Source of the DNA: an uncultured Paracoccaceae bacterium
GTDB taxonomy: Bacteria > Pseudomonadota > Alphaproteobacteria > Rhodobacterales > Rhodobacteraceae
Direction: 5' to 3'
Length of the DNA: 64,000 bases
NCBI GenBank assembly: GCA_947498415.1
Contig: CANMKB010000006.1
Span: 35,796 to 99,795 of the forward strand
The translations under genes and the position numbers were made by a program. Under the pieces are notes generated by a model. That model did no database searches. It had not been told where the DNA came from and was given only the letters and a program-made list of their open reading frames with translations. Positions 16,656 through 29,954 of the stretch are shown here, in pieces (the stretch's first letter is position 1; the number at the start of each line of letters is the position of its first letter).

Positions 16656-19055
16656 ATGACACATGAGAACGTGAACCAGTTTTATAAGGACTCATTCACG
16701 GCCGAAATCATTCGCCATCTGCGCTATGACTTGGGCAAAGATGAAAACCACGCGTCGCTTTATGATTGGAGAATGGCGATGTCGCTCGCCATTCGCGATC
16801 GGCTGATCGACACATGGTTTGACAGCACCCGCAAGACATATACGGAAAAAGGCAAGCGCGTTTACTATCTTTCGATGGAATTCCTGATTGGCCGTTTGAC
16901 CGAAGATATGGTGACCAACGCAGGCCTCGAAGTGACCGCCCGTACCGCCCTGGAAGCCCTTGGTTTGGATTACGACGAAGTTGTTCAAGACGAACCAGAT
17001 GCCGCGCTTGGCAACGGTGGCCTTGGACGACTTGCCGCTTGCTTTATGGACTCTTTGGCCACGCTAGGGATCCCGGCTTATGGTTATGGCATTCGCTATG
17101 AACATGGTTTGTTTGAGCAGGACTTCGTGGAAGGCCGTCAAATCGAAACTGCGGAAAGCTGGCTGTCGCAAAAACATGCTTGGGAATTTGAACGCCCTGA
17201 AGTGTCTTATGAAATCTGCTTTGGCGGTCACGTTGAATACCCTGACGGCAAAGCCGTTTGGTATCCCCATGAACGTGTCAATGCGCGGGCGTACGACACG
17301 CCTGTGATCGGCTGGAAAGCCGAGTGGGGCAACACGCTGCGCCTTTGGTCGGCAACACCGGTTCATCATTTTGATCTGGCAAGCTTTAACCGGGGTGATT
17401 ATCTGGCCGCGAGCCGGTCAGAATCTTTGGCACGCACAATTTCCCGCGTGCTTTATCCGGATGACACCACCGAGGCCGGTAAGGAACTACGTCTTAAGCA
17501 AGAGTATTTCTTTACAGCCGCGTCGATCATGGATTTGATCCGCCGCTTCCTGTCCGAACATGACGATATTCGCAAATTGCCAGATCACGTCGCCATTCAA
17601 TTGAATGACACGCACCCGGCCATCGCTGCACCTGAGTTGATCCGCATCCTTTTGGATGAGCACAATCTTGAGATGGACGAAGCGATCGACATCACGCGCC
17701 AATGTATGGGTTACACGAACCACACATTGCTCCCCGAAGCACTCGAGCGTTGGAACGAATGGCTCTTTGGCCGCATCCTGCCGCGTCACATGGATATTGT
17801 GCGCGCAATTGATGCCGATCATCAAAAGAAATTCCCGGGCTCTCCGCGCATTCTGGACCATGGCAATGTGAACATGGGTGAACTTGCCTTCATCATGGCG
17901 CATCGCGTGAATGGCGTGTCCGCGCTTCACTCTGAGTTGGTGAAAGAAACCGTATTCGCGGATCTGCATAAGATCCATCCAGAACGGATTATCAACCAAA
18001 CCAACGGGATCACCCCACGCCGCTGGCTGTACAACTGTAACGCCCCGTTGCGCAAAGTGATCAACCGCGAGATCGGTGAAGATTGGGTTGCTGACCTAGA
18101 GAAACTCGAAGCGCTTGAGAAACTGTCTGATGACAGTGCGTTCCTTGAAAAGTTCCAGGATGCCAAGACGCAAAACAAAGTGGCTCTGTCCAACTGGCTT
18201 GGCGAAAAAACTGGTGTTTCAGTTGATCCGCAGGCGATGTTTGACGTGCAGATCAAACGTATTCACGAATACAAACGTCAGCACATGAACATTCTCGAGA
18301 CCATTGCGCTTTGGAATGCGATCCATGAAAACCCAGATGCGAATTGGACCCCGCGCGTTAAGATCTTTGGGGGTAAGGCCGCACCGGGTTACATCGTTGC
18401 GAAAGAGATCATTCAGCTTATCAACGACGTGGCGCGCACGATCAACAATGATCCTGTGACAAGCAAATACCTAAAGGTCGTTTTCCCGCCGAACTACAAT
18501 GTTTCGATGGCCGAAAAATTGATCCCAGCAGCGGATCTGTCTGAACAGATTTCAACAGCCGGGAAAGAGGCTTCTGGTACAGGCAACATGAAGTTTGCGC
18601 TGAATGGTGCGCTGACAATCGGTACGCTGGACGGCGCGAATGTGGAAATCCGCGAACATGTTGGCGCAGATAACTTCTTCCTCTTTGGTCTGACCGCGCA
18701 GGAAGTCATGGAGCGTCGCCAACACCACGGTTATGCGCGTGCCGCGATCGAAGCCAGCCCGCGCTTGTCTCGGGTGCTTGGCCAAATTGCGTCAGGTGTG
18801 TTCTGCCCAGAAGACACAAGCCGCTACCACGGGTTTGTCGGCAATCTTTATGATCACGACTACTTCCTCGTGACCTGTGATTTTGATGATTATTTTGACA
18901 CACAGCGCCAAGTGGATGCCGCCTATCTTAATCAACGAGACTGGACCTCTAAGGCGTTGATTAATACAGCGAAAATGGGTTGGTTCTCGTCAGATCGCAC
19001 CATCGCGGGTTACGCAAAAGACATTTGGGGCGCGAAGAGCCTCAATAAAAACTAA
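16656..19055 (+). CDS. glgP: glycogen phosphorylase
   Basis: Phosphorolyses glycogen to glucose 1-phosphate. 799 residues from the ATG at 16656, preceded by AAGGTG; an in-frame TTG 21 bases upstream is less likely. Family motifs: 'YYLSMEFLIGR' near residue 70, 'LGNGGLGRLAACF' near 115, and the pyridoxal-phosphate lysine motif 'EASGTGNMKF' near 640. Lies 34 bases after fba and 12 before glgB. It provides the degradative arm of the glycogen cycle encoded by the following genes. Confidence 0.95.
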   Translation: MTHENVNQFYKDSFTAEIIRHLRYDLGKDENHASLYDWRMAMSLAIRDRLIDTWFDSTRKTYTEKGKRVYYLSMEFLIGRLTEDMVTNAGLEVTARTALEALGLDYDEVVQDEPDAALGNGGLGRLAACFMDSLATLGIPAYGYGIRYEHGLFEQDFVEGRQIETAESWLSQKHAWEFERPEVSYEICFGGHVEYPDGKAVWYPHERVNARAYDTPVIGWKAEWGNTLRLWSATPVHHFDLASFNRGDYLAASRSESLARTISRVLYPDDTTEAGKELRLKQEYFFTAASIMDLIRRFLSEHDDIRKLPDHVAIQLNDTHPAIAAPELIRILLDEHNLEMDEAIDITRQCMGYTNHTLLPEALERWNEWLFGRILPRHMDIVRAIDADHQKKFPGSPRILDHGNVNMGELAFIMAHRVNGVSALHSELVKETVFADLHKIHPERIINQTNGITPRRWLYNCNAPLRKVINREIGEDWVADLEKLEALEKLSDDSAFLEKFQDAKTQNKVALSNWLGEKTGVSVDPQAMFDVQIKRIHEYKRQHMNILETIALWNAIHENPDANWTPRVKIFGGKAAPGYIVAKEIIQLINDVARTINNDPVTSKYLKVVFPPNYNVSMAEKLIPAADLSEQISTAGKEASGTGNMKFALNGALTIGTLDGANVEIREHVGADNFFLFGLTAQEVMERRQHHGYARAAIEASPRLSRVLGQIASGVFCPEDTSRYHGFVGNLYDHDYFLVTCDFDDYFDTQRQVDAAYLNQRDWTSKALINTAKMGWFSSDRTIAGYAKDIWGAKSLNKN

Positions 19056-19067
19056 GGAGAGCGGATC

Positions 19068-21284
19068 GTGGTCAAACAGCTCGGACACTTGCCTCTGGAA
19101 GAGGCGCAGGCCGTTGCGGTCGGTCGCCACGGAGATCCATTCTCTGTCTTGGGAATGCACGTTGTGGACGGCAAGCTTGTCGTTCGCGCCGTGCGCCCCG
19201 AGGTGGACGCAGTCGAGGTGCTAGACGCCAAGACTGGGCGCAAATTGGCGAGCTTGGCTTGGCAAGAACAGACCGATGGTCTGTTCACCGGGGTCATTCC
19301 ACGTCGCAAAAATCGGTTCCCCTACATTTTGCGCCTCACCAAAGGTGAACATGTTTGGGAGCAACGCGACCCATTCTCATTTGGCCCCGTTTTGGGGGAA
19401 TTGGATGAATACTTACTGGCCGAAGGCTCACACGGTCTGCTTTGGAAAGCCCTGGGTGCTCATGTCATCGAACACGAAGGTGTCCGCGGGACACATTTCG
19501 CGCTTTGGGCCCCTAACGCAAGCCGCGTGTCCTTGGTCGGGGATTTCAACGGCTGGGATGGTCGGCGCGCCCCGATGCGCCGCAGAGGTCACACCGGGAT
19601 TTTTGAAATCTTTATGCCAGAGCTGGGCGAGGGATGTACCTATAAGTTTGAGCTTTTGGATTCCCAAGGCAACTTGCTTCCAGAAAAGGCTGACCCAGTT
19701 GGCTTTGGTTCTGAATGCCCGCCAAAAACGGCATCTGTTGTGCGCGATCTTACGGGCTATGATTGGAACGATCAAAACTGGATGACGACCCGTGCCGAAG
19801 CACAACGTCATGACAAACCGATTTCGATCTACGAAGTCCATCTGGAAAGCTGGCGTCGGGTGCCCAGCGAGGGCGGTCGTAGCCTATCCTATGTCGAGCT
19901 TGCGCAGCAGCTTGTAGATTACGCACGCGACATGGGGTTCACTCATATCGAATTGTTGCCAATCTCTGAATATCCTTTTGGCGGTTCCTGGGGGTATCAA
20001 CCGGTTGGTCTTTTTGCGCCAACTGCACGATTTGGCGATCCAAATCAGTTCCGCGCTTTGGTCGAAGCCTGTCACGCAGCAGGTCTTGGGATAATCTTGG
20101 ATTGGGTGCCGGGCCACTTCCCAAGCGATGCGCATGGTTTGGGGCAGTTTGATGGATCCGCCCTATACGAACACGCCGATCCGAAAGAGGGTTTCCACCC
20201 TGATTGGAATACCTTTGTGTATAACTTTGGTCGTGCCGAAGTGCATAACTTCCTTGTTTCAAACGCAAAATTTTGGATGGAAGAATACCATATCGATGGC
20301 CTGCGCGTCGATGCTGTGGCCTCTATGTTGTACCGTGACTATTCGCGCACAGAAGGCGAATGGGTGCCCAATGAATTTGGCGGCCGCGAAAACCTCGAAG
20401 CGATTGCACTTTTGCAGCGCATGAACGAGGCGGTCTATGGCTCTTATGATGGTGTGATGACCATCGCCGAGGAATCCACGTCGTTCCCAATGGTCTCTGG
20501 CCCAACGGATGCAGGGGGGCTGGGCTTTGGGTTCAAGTGGAACATGGGCTGGATGAACGACACCTTGCAGTACATCGGCAAAGATCCGGTGCACCGCAAA
20601 TATCACCATGATCAGATCACATTCGGCCTGCATTACGCCTTTTCCGAGAATTTCGTTTTGCCGCTGAGCCATGATGAAGTTGTGCATGGCAAAGGATCGA
20701 TCTTAGCCCGAATGCCGGGTGATGAATGGCAGCAATTTGCGAATATGCGGGCCTATTATGGCTTTATGTGGGGCCACCCCGGTAAAAAGCTTTTGTTCAT
20801 GGGGTGCGAGTTTGCGCAGCGTGCTGAATGGAATAATGAAAGCAGCCTTGATTGGCATCTGCTGGACGCACCCAACCATGCGGGCATGCAAAGCCTCGTG
20901 CGGGATTTGAACACACTCTATCGTACCAAGCCTGCGTTGCACCAACTGGACAGCGACGCCAATGGGTTTGAGTGGATTGATGGCGGCAATGCAGAGGCCT
21001 CTGTCTTTAGTTGGATTCGCTATGGAAAAGAGGGTGAAAACCCAATTTTGGTGGTCACCAACTTCACCCCACTCATGCACCGGTCTTTCCGTCTTGGGGT
21101 ACCTAATGACGGCTTTTGGCAAGAATGCCTAAACACTGACGCCGACGTTTATGGCGGCAGCAACCAAGGCAATCTGGGTGGCGTCCACGCGCAATCGGTC
21201 AGCGAACATGGCCGACCTTATTCGATCGAGATCACGGTTCCGCCTTTGGCCACCGTCTTTTTCGAACTTACTAGCGAGCATTGA
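19068..21284 (+). CDS. glgB: 1,4-alpha-glucan branching enzyme
   Basis: Introduces alpha-1,6 branches into glycogen. 738 residues, GTG start with a GGAGA site. N-terminal CBM48 modules ('[24 protein letters not shown]' near 140-163), then a GH13 barrel with the nucleophile motif '[16 protein letters not shown]' near residue 408, acid/base 'IAEEST' near 465, and '[14 protein letters not shown]' near 535. The length and two-domain N-terminus are those of E. coli-type GlgB. Confidence 0.95.
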   Translation: MVKQLGHLPLEEAQAVAVGRHGDPFSVLGMHVVDGKLVVRAVRPEVDAVEVLDAKTGRKLASLAWQEQTDGLFTGVIPRRKNRFPYILRLTKGEHVWEQRDPFSFGPVLGELDEYLLAEGSHGLLWKALGAHVIEHEGVRGTHFALWAPNASRVSLVGDFNGWDGRRAPMRRRGHTGIFEIFMPELGEGCTYKFELLDSQGNLLPEKADPVGFGSECPPKTASVVRDLTGYDWNDQNWMTTRAEAQRHDKPISIYEVHLESWRRVPSEGGRSLSYVELAQQLVDYARDMGFTHIELLPISEYPFGGSWGYQPVGLFAPTARFGDPNQFRALVEACHAAGLGIILDWVPGHFPSDAHGLGQFDGSALYEHADPKEGFHPDWNTFVYNFGRAEVHNFLVSNAKFWMEEYHIDGLRVDAVASMLYRDYSRTEGEWVPNEFGGRENLEAIALLQRMNEAVYGSYDGVMTIAEESTSFPMVSGPTDAGGLGFGFKWNMGWMNDTLQYIGKDPVHRKYHHDQITFGLHYAFSENFVLPLSHDEVVHGKGSILARMPGDEWQQFANMRAYYGFMWGHPGKKLLFMGCEFAQRAEWNNESSLDWHLLDAPNHAGMQSLVRDLNTLYRTKPALHQLDSDANGFEWIDGGNAEASVFSWIRYGKEGENPILVVTNFTPLMHRSFRLGVPNDGFWQECLNTDADVYGGSNQGNLGGVHAQSVSEHGRPYSIEITVPPLATVFFELTSEH

Positions 21285-21310
21285 TTTGCAGGCCCAATCG
21301 GGAGGAGAAC

Positions 21311-22573
21311 ATGATGAAAAAAGTTGACAGGCGTGTTACGCAGCAAACCATGGCGTTTGTTCTGGCCGGGGGCCGGGGGAGCCGCCTTGAAGAAATGACC
21401 GACATCCGTGCAAAACCCGCGGTGTATTTTGGCGGCAAAGCCCGCATCATCGACTTTGCTTTGTCTAATGCCGTGAATTCTGGCATTCGTCGGATCGGTG
21501 TCGCAACCCAATACAAAGCACACAGCCTGATCCGCCACATTCAACGTGGCTGGAGCTTTTTCCGGGCGGAACGCAATGAGTCCCTCGACATTTTGCCGGC
21601 ATCCCAACAGCTGGATGAAGACAACTGGTACAAGGGCACTGCTGATGCGGTAACGCAAAACCTTAGCGTTCTGCGCGGGTATGGCCCAAAGTACATTCTG
21701 ATCCTCGCGGGCGACCATATTTATAAGCAAGACTATTCGGTGATGATCGAAGAGCACGTACGCTCTGGTGCAAAAGTGACGGTCGGTTGCATCGAAGTGC
21801 CACGCGAAGAGGCCAAGGGCTTTGGCGTGATGGCGGTGGATGACAAAGACAAAATCCTAGATTTCGTCGAAAAACCGGCTGAGCCGCCAGCGATGCCAAA
21901 CAACCCTGAAAAGTCTTTGGCGAGCATGGGGATCTATGTATTCGAAGCAGAGTATCTTTACGAGCTTTTGGAAAAAGATGCAGTTGATCCAAAATCCACC
22001 CACGACTTCGGGCACGATATTATTCCGCAGATCGTGGCACAGGGCGACGCTTATGCGCATCCATTCAGCCGCTCTTGCGTGATGTCAGGCCTAGAGCCTG
22101 AGCCTTATTGGCGCGACGTTGGAACCATCGATGCGTTCTGGCAGGCCAATATCGATCTAACCGACTTCACTCCGGAACTGGATATCTACGCAACAGATTG
22201 GCCGATCTGGACGTATTCCGAACTCACGCCTCCGGCAAAGTTCATTCACAACGAAGAAGGCCGTCGCGGCCAAGCGGTGTCTTCGATGGTTTCGGGTGGC
22301 TGTATTATTTCAGGTTCATCTTTGTACAGATGTCTGTTGTTCACCGGCGTGATCACCCATTCCTTTGCACAGCTCGAAGGTGTCGTGGCAATGCCGTATT
22401 CAACGGTTGGTCGCCGCGCCTTCCTTAAAAACGTTGTGCTTGATCGTGGTGTAAATATTCCTCCGGGTTTGATCGTTGGTGAAGACCCAGAGCTTGATGC
22501 AAAGCGATTCCGGCGGACAGCAAACGGTATCTGCCTCATCACACAAGCGATGATCGACAAACTGGAAAAATAA
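21311..22573 (+). CDS. glgC: glucose-1-phosphate adenylyltransferase (ADP-glucose pyrophosphorylase)
   Basis: Makes ADP-glucose from ATP and glucose 1-phosphate, the regulated step of glycogen synthesis. 420 residues from the ATG at 21311, which follows GGGAGGAG; the frame is open 30 bases earlier without a site. Nucleotidyltransferase motif '[36 protein letters not shown]' near the start, '[10 protein letters not shown]' in mid-protein, and a left-handed beta-helix C-terminus. Family members in Alphaproteobacteria are activated by fructose 6-phosphate and pyruvate, which fits co-transcription with fbp. Confidence 0.95.
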   Translation: MMKKVDRRVTQQTMAFVLAGGRGSRLEEMTDIRAKPAVYFGGKARIIDFALSNAVNSGIRRIGVATQYKAHSLIRHIQRGWSFFRAERNESLDILPASQQLDEDNWYKGTADAVTQNLSVLRGYGPKYILILAGDHIYKQDYSVMIEEHVRSGAKVTVGCIEVPREEAKGFGVMAVDDKDKILDFVEKPAEPPAMPNNPEKSLASMGIYVFEAEYLYELLEKDAVDPKSTHDFGHDIIPQIVAQGDAYAHPFSRSCVMSGLEPEPYWRDVGTIDAFWQANIDLTDFTPELDIYATDWPIWTYSELTPPAKFIHNEEGRRGQAVSSMVSGGCIISGSSLYRCLLFTGVITHSFAQLEGVVAMPYSTVGRRAFLKNVVLDRGVNIPPGLIVGEDPELDAKRFRRTANGICLITQAMIDKLEK

Positions 22574-22574
22574 T

Positions 22575-24011
22575 ATGAATGTCTTGATGGTCGTCTCAGA
22601 GTGCGCACCCTTCATTAAAACTGGTGGTTTGGCCGATGTGGCGGGGGCATTGCCCGGCGCATTGGCAGATCATGGTGTGAGCTGTCGCACCCTGCTTCCA
22701 GCTTATCCTGCGCTCAAGCCATTGCTGGCCAAAGGCAAAGAGCTGGCGACATTGACGGATCTTCCCGGTGGCAGCGCACGTGTAGTTGCCGTAACCGCAA
22801 AGGGCATAGATCTGTTATTGCTTGATCAACCGGCATTGTTTGATCGGGAAGGCGGGCCATATAGCTCTCCGGTGGGCGTTGACTGGGGAGACAATCACAT
22901 TCGTTTTGCTGCTTTGGCCAAGGCCGGGGCACTGATTTGTGCGGATGGGCTTGATGGCTGGCGACCAGAGATTGCGCACGCGCATGACTGGCAGGCCGGG
23001 CTTTTACCTGTCTATCTGAAGCAGATGGGCGTGACGGATGTGCGCTCTGTTTTGACCATCCACAATATCGCGTTCCAGGGCCGCTTTGGGGCGCATGTTT
23101 TACAAGAGCTGGGGCTTCGCTCTGATTGGTTCCATCCCGAAGCGCTTGAATTCTATGGAGACCTTGGTTTCCTAAAGGCCGGTTTAACCATGGCCGATCA
23201 GATCACAACCGTTAGCCCAACCTACGCCCGTGAAATTCTGACACCAAAATTTGGCGCAGGGTTAGAGGGCATTTTGCGTGCACGGTCTCACCGCCTGACT
23301 GGTATTCTCAACGGCATTGACCTTGATGTCTGGAACCCAGCCACCGATGAAGAACTCGCACAGCCTTATGACGTGCGGAGCCTAAAGCGCAAAGCGCAAA
23401 CACGGCGGGCTTTGCAAGAACGCCTTGGTCTGGATACCAAAAGCAAAGGCCCACTCTTTTGTGTTGTCAGCCGCCTGACCGAACAAAAAGGTCTGGATAT
23501 TTTGCTAAGCGCTGTGCCGCATCTGGTGGCCAAAGGCGGGCAGCTTGCTGTTCTTGGCTCTGGGGCACCAGAATTAGAGCAAGGCTTTGAACGTGCTGCG
23601 AGCCAATTCGCAGGTCAGGTTGGTACCTTTATCGGTTACGACGAGGCCTTTTCGCATCAATTGCAAGGTGGCAGCGATGCGATTTTGATCCCATCGCGCT
23701 TTGAGCCATGTGGCCTGACGCAGCTTTACGGGCTGCGCTACGGCACTTTGCCGATTGTAAGCCAAACTGGCGGCCTTGCCGACACTATCATTGATGCCAA
23801 TGTCTCGGCAATAAATGCTGGCGTTGCGACGGGCTTTAAGGTCTATGACCTCACGACCGAAGGTCTGGTCGGCACGCTCGACCGCGCCTTTGAGGTCTAT
23901 CGCACCCCAAAACGTTGGCAATCCATGCAACGCGCCGCAATGAAAAACGCTTTTGGCTGGGATACTTCGGCTGTAGAATATCTAAACGTTTATAAGGCCT
24001 TGGACGGATGA
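22575..24011 (+). CDS. glgA: glycogen synthase (GT5, ADP-glucose dependent)
   Basis: Elongates alpha-1,4-glucan from ADP-glucose. 478 residues. The ADP-glucose-binding KTGGL motif is at residues 15-19 and the C-terminal GT-B motif 'PSRFEPCGLTQLYGLRYGTLPIV' near 373-395. Starts one base after the glgC stop and overlaps glgX by 4 bases, so tightly coupled to both. Confidence 0.95.
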   Translation: MNVLMVVSECAPFIKTGGLADVAGALPGALADHGVSCRTLLPAYPALKPLLAKGKELATLTDLPGGSARVVAVTAKGIDLLLLDQPALFDREGGPYSSPVGVDWGDNHIRFAALAKAGALICADGLDGWRPEIAHAHDWQAGLLPVYLKQMGVTDVRSVLTIHNIAFQGRFGAHVLQELGLRSDWFHPEALEFYGDLGFLKAGLTMADQITTVSPTYAREILTPKFGAGLEGILRARSHRLTGILNGIDLDVWNPATDEELAQPYDVRSLKRKAQTRRALQERLGLDTKSKGPLFCVVSRLTEQKGLDILLSAVPHLVAKGGQLAVLGSGAPELEQGFERAASQFAGQVGTFIGYDEAFSHQLQGGSDAILIPSRFEPCGLTQLYGLRYGTLPIVSQTGGLADTIIDANVSAINAGVATGFKVYDLTTEGLVGTLDRAFEVYRTPKRWQSMQRAAMKNAFGWDTSAVEYLNVYKALDG

Positions 24012-26119
24012 CTTTACGCCCAAACCAGCCGGTCGAACTATTGGCCGGCTGTCCTCATAAGTTGGGGGCACATTTTGACGGTAAAGGCACCAATTTTGCC
24101 GTTTTCTCTGAAAATGCCGAACAGGTCTTTCTGTGCTTGTTTGATCAAGAAACCGGGGCCGAAGTTCATCGCCTGAAGTTTGCCGAAAAAACGGGTTCCG
24201 TTTGGCATGGATACCTACCTGACGCGCAGCCGGGCACCCTGTATGGCTACCGCGCTGATGGGGCCTATGCACCCGAAGAGGGGCATCGGTTTAACGTCAA
24301 CAAGTTGTTGATTGATCCCTACACACGCGAACTCAGCGGTACCTTTATCGAAGACCAGGCCATTCTTGGATACGAGGTGGGCTCCATCGCTGGTGATCTG
24401 TCTTTCAGCACATCTGACAGCGCTGACTTTATGCCAAAATCGGTGGTATCTGATCCGGCAGAATTTGCCCCTGTGGCCAAGCGACTTGGGCGCGGGTGGG
24501 AAGATACCGTCATATACGAAATGCACGTCAAAGGGATGACTGAACTGCATCCTGATATGCCAGAACAGCTGCGCGGCACCTATGAAGGACTGTGTACTCC
24601 GGCCATTCTAAATCACCTGAAGGAGCTGGGCGTCACTGCGGTGGAGCTGCTTCCAGTGCACGCAGTCCGTTCCGAAGGACAACTTACTGCGCGTGGGCTT
24701 AAGAATTATTGGGGCTACAACACCGTTGGTTTCTTTGCGGCAAATCCTGATTACTTTGGCCCGAATGGGGCGCACGGGTTTCGCACCATGGTCGAGACCT
24801 TTCACGAAGCTGGGATCGAAGTCATTCTGGATGTGGTTTACAACCACTCTGCGGAAAGTGACCAGCTTGGTCCTACTCTTAACTTCCGCGGCCTGGATAA
24901 TGCCTCATATTATCGGCTGCTGGATGCGCAAAAACGGTATTACATCAACGACACCGGCTGTGGAAACACGCTGAACCTTGAGCATCCTTTTGTCATACGT
25001 ATGGTGCTGGATAGTTTAAGGTTCTGGGTCGAAGTTATGGGCGTCGACGGTTTCCGTTTTGATTTGGCAACCACTTTGGGCCGTCAGCGCGAAGGCTTTG
25101 ATGCTTATGGCGCATTCTATTCCGCCGTTAGACAAGATCCGGTGTTGGCAGGAACAAAGCTGATTGCAGAACCTTGGGACATTGGCCCGGGCGGCTATCA
25201 GCTGGGTCAATTTCCAGCAGACTTTGGGGAATGGAACGACCATTCACGTGACGCCATTCGTAAGTTCTGGCGCGGCGATGAACATGGGGCTCAACAATTG
25301 GCGTCGGTTTTGCTTGGGTCTGCGGCGCAGTTTGACCACGGGGGCCGACGGGCTTGGTCTTCGATCAACTTTGTGGCCGCGCATGACGGTTTCACAACCG
25401 CCGACACAACGCGCTACGCCCAAAAGCACAATTTGGCCAATGGCGAGTCCAATCGTGACGGACACCATGCCAACTTTAGCGACAATTTCGGCGTCGAAGG
25501 GGAGACGTCAGACCCCGAAATTCAAGCCCATCGCGCACGTCGTGTGAAAAACCTGCTGACCACCGTATTACTGTGTCAGGGCACGCCCATGTTGCTTGGC
25601 GGTGATGAAGGTGGCAACTCGCAAAGCGGCAACAACAACGCCTATTGTCAGGATAATGAAACCACTTGGATCGACTGGAGCGGATTTGACCATGATCTCA
25701 AGGGGTTCGTGGCGGATCTGATCGCGTTGCGTCGATCCTTACCTGCCTTGCGTCAAACCCGTTTCTTGCACGGGGATAAACGCGCGTCAGATGGCCTACC
25801 GGATGTCGAATGGCGCGGCTTTGATGGGGTGGCACCACAGTGGCACGACGCAAACCTAGATCGCATTGCTTTGGTGCTTCGCGGCAGCGCTGATGCAAGT
25901 GACGCACAGGCGGACATGCAAGAGGTCTTCCTTGCGTTTAACCGATCTGATCAACAGCTTGGGCTTGTGATGCCAGACTTGGCAAACGGCCCCTGGACCA
26001 AGGTGTTTGACACCGCGAAACCGGCTCAATCCGAACTGGACATCGAAGAAACCACCTTTGTGGATCCTCATTCAGTTTGCGTCTTTGTTTCAAAGGGTAA
26101 GACTTCTGATGCACTATGA
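24008..26119 (+). CDS. glgX: glycogen debranching enzyme GlgX
   Basis: GH13 isoamylase-type enzyme hydrolysing alpha-1,6 linkages in phosphorylase limit dextrin. 703 residues. N-terminal CBM48 ('GTNFAVFSENAEQVFLCLFD' near residues 27-46), catalytic nucleophile in 'GVDGFRFDLATTLGR' near 347, acid/base in 'LIAEPWDIGPGGY' near 386, and 'FVAAHDGFTTAD' near 458. Its 3' end overlaps malQ by 11 bases. Confidence 0.94.
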   Translation: MTLRPNQPVELLAGCPHKLGAHFDGKGTNFAVFSENAEQVFLCLFDQETGAEVHRLKFAEKTGSVWHGYLPDAQPGTLYGYRADGAYAPEEGHRFNVNKLLIDPYTRELSGTFIEDQAILGYEVGSIAGDLSFSTSDSADFMPKSVVSDPAEFAPVAKRLGRGWEDTVIYEMHVKGMTELHPDMPEQLRGTYEGLCTPAILNHLKELGVTAVELLPVHAVRSEGQLTARGLKNYWGYNTVGFFAANPDYFGPNGAHGFRTMVETFHEAGIEVILDVVYNHSAESDQLGPTLNFRGLDNASYYRLLDAQKRYYINDTGCGNTLNLEHPFVIRMVLDSLRFWVEVMGVDGFRFDLATTLGRQREGFDAYGAFYSAVRQDPVLAGTKLIAEPWDIGPGGYQLGQFPADFGEWNDHSRDAIRKFWRGDEHGAQQLASVLLGSAAQFDHGGRRAWSSINFVAAHDGFTTADTTRYAQKHNLANGESNRDGHHANFSDNFGVEGETSDPEIQAHRARRVKNLLTTVLLCQGTPMLLGGDEGGNSQSGNNNAYCQDNETTWIDWSGFDHDLKGFVADLIALRRSLPALRQTRFLHGDKRASDGLPDVEWRGFDGVAPQWHDANLDRIALVLRGSADASDAQADMQEVFLAFNRSDQQLGLVMPDLANGPWTKVFDTAKPAQSELDIEETTFVDPHSVCVFVSKGKTSDAL

Positions 26120-28040
26120 TGAAACACTGCGCAATTTGGCGCAGGCCTATGGCATCTATACAGAGTTTCATCAGTTCTCTGGTGACTTACATCATGCAAG
26201 CCCAGACACATTGCGCGTGCTTTTGGGCGCACTTGGGGTAGATGCTGAAAACCAAGACCGCGCGAGCGAAGCCCTTACTGCAAAGCAGCACGAAGACAGC
26301 TCTAGACTGATCCCTCGGGAATATGTCATTCGCGCCGGAGAGCCTGCTGACATTCATGTCGCGCAGCCCTGCCATTGGCAGCTTTTGAACGAAGCTGGCG
26401 ATCTATTGGCAGAGGGGCACGCAGAGCACGTCATTCATATCCCCGCGCAATCTGTCGGTTATGGCTTCCTACATGTAGACACCAATGGCCTACGCCAAAC
26501 GGCATTTATGCCAATCAGACCCCCGGCTGCTCCGGTTCTTGGGCAGCGTGATTGGGGCTGGGTGACAGCCCTGTATGGTTTGCGGTCTAACACCAATGGC
26601 GGTCTGGGAAACTTTCGAGACCTGAAACAGGCGGCCCAAGGCCTGGCCCAGGGCGGGGCAGGATTTCTAGGGATCAATCCGGTTCATGCGCTCGGCTGGG
26701 CTGAAACCGAAATGATCAGCCCGTATTCGCCATCTCACCGCGGGTTTTTCAGCACAGATCACATTGCCACAACAGCTGATCTTGGCCCAACGCCTGCTGA
26801 CACATTGGTTGACTACTCAACCGTGCGCCCACTTGTACGACGCGCACTTGAGGCCGAGTTCAAAACCTTTGGCCAAAAGAGATCAAGTGGCGAGCAAAAT
26901 GCCTTTGCCGGTTACCTCAAAGATGGCCCAGAAGGTCTTTCAGAATTCGCGCACTTTGAAGCGCTGAGCGAAGTGTATGGTGGCGATTTCCGCCAATGGC
27001 CCTCTGCTGCCACTCAAGCCGGTCAGGTTGATCCAGAGCGGGTAAAGTTCCACAGCTGGCTGCAGTGGCGCGCTGAAACGCAACTTGCAGAGGCACATCA
27101 ATCGGCGCGCAGTGCCGGCATGTCTCAAGGGCTCTATCTCGATTTGGCCGTCGGGTCGCGCCGGGGTGGGGCCGAAGTCTGGATGAACCAGTCCACAATC
27201 GCAAAGGGCGTATCAGTGGGTGCACCGCCAGATCACCTCAGCCCAGATGGCCAGTCCTGGGATCTCGCTGGATATGCGCCCAATCGCCTGGCCGAAGAAC
27301 ACTACCTGCCGTTTCGACGCCTGCTGTCTCGGATGATGCAACATTGCGGTATCCTGCGGATCGACCATGCGCTTGGGATGCTACGCAGCTTTTGGGCACC
27401 GGATGATGGCAATCCCGGCACCTACATTGCGCAAAGCTTTGAAACCTTGCTGGCCATTGTCACCATCGAGGCGCAGCGTAACGGATGTGCGATCATTGGC
27501 GAGGATCTGGGTTTGGTGCCTGATGGCTTCCGCGAAAGACTGCACAATTCCGGGCTTTATAGCTATTCGGTCTGGCAATATGAAACCTATGAGGACGGCT
27601 GGCTGTATCACGCCAACGATCTTCGCTCGTTTAGCTTGTCTTGCTTTAGCACCCACGACACACCCACCGTAGCCGGGTTCTGGACAGGTCGCGATCTAGA
27701 TCACTGGGATCGTTTGGGGTGGATTGATGAAAGCGATCAGGCCAACCAACGCAATCGTCGCGAACATCAGCGCAATAGCCTACGGGCGCATTGTGAATTT
27801 GAGGGCGACATTGCTCCAAAGGAGCTCAACCTTAAAATTGGTGAAAAACTGGCAGGCTCTCAGGTGGCTTTGGTTGCGTGTCAGCTTGACGATGCCTTTG
27901 GTGTCATCGAAGCTCATAATTTACCGGGTACGGTGTCAGAACATGACAATTGGCAACGGCGCTGCCCAGAAGCCGTAGAAAATTTCCATACATCCCAAGA
28001 AATTGCAGACCTGAGCGCAGTGCTCAAGCCACTGACCCAA

Positions 28041-28049
<9 letters not shown>
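26109..28049 (+). CDS. malQ: 4-alpha-glucanotransferase (amylomaltase, GH77)
   Basis: Transfers maltooligosaccharide segments, recycling short glucans from glycogen turnover. 646 residues from the ATG at 26109, inside the end of glgX; the frame opens at 26007 but the extra 34 residues are an out-of-frame reading of GlgX and are rejected. GH77 motifs: 'LRIDHALGMLRSFW' (nucleophile Asp), 'IIGEDLGLVPDGF' (acid/base Glu) and 'STHDTPTVAGFW' (Asp). An N-terminal module of about 140 residues precedes the barrel, as in E. coli-type MalQ. Its stop codon is the first TAG of an 8-bp tandem repeat. Confidence 0.92.
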
Positions 28050-29721
<1,672 letters not shown>

Positions 29722-29734
29722 GAAAAAAGACATC

Positions 29735-29770
29735 GGGCACGGTCAGAATATGATCGTGCCTGAGTTATTT
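29735..29770 (+). terminator. terminator at the end of the fbp-glg-pgm operon
   Basis: A 10-bp stem with one G-T wobble (29736-29745 paired with 29751-29760) and a 5-base loop lies 14 bases after the pgm stop, followed by a T-enriched stretch (TGAGTTATTT). Position and structure fit an intrinsic terminator for the 15-kb operon. Confidence 0.7.
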
Positions 29771-29919
29771 GGGCCGTCTGGTGTGAAAATTTCTGGGTGG
29801 CAGACACATCTGACCTTGGCGTCGAAAGCGCTCCAATAAACCACATGCGAGACGTTTTGGGTATCAGAACAGATGTCCGGTTTTAGCCCTGAGTACCCGA
29901 TGCTGCGCGATAAACGCAT
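29743..29919 (-). CDS. candidate small protein, 58 residues, unknown
   Basis: An open frame from the ATG at 29919 to the TGA at 29743, 35 bases downstream of the HxlR-family gene on the same strand, with AGGA about 11 bases before the ATG. The product has a CVC pair ('VRCVCHPEIF') and no membrane segment. It ends inside the pgm terminator hairpin. I do not recognise a family. It may be a chance frame in a 233-bp intergenic region, or a gene decaying from a longer one. Confidence 0.25.
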   Translation of the reverse strand: MRLSRSIGYSGLKPDICSDTQNVSHVVYWSAFDAKVRCVCHPEIFTPDGPNNSGTIIF

Positions 29920-29954
29920 GGCGGTTTCGATCCTTCGACAGCGGCCAAGCCAAA

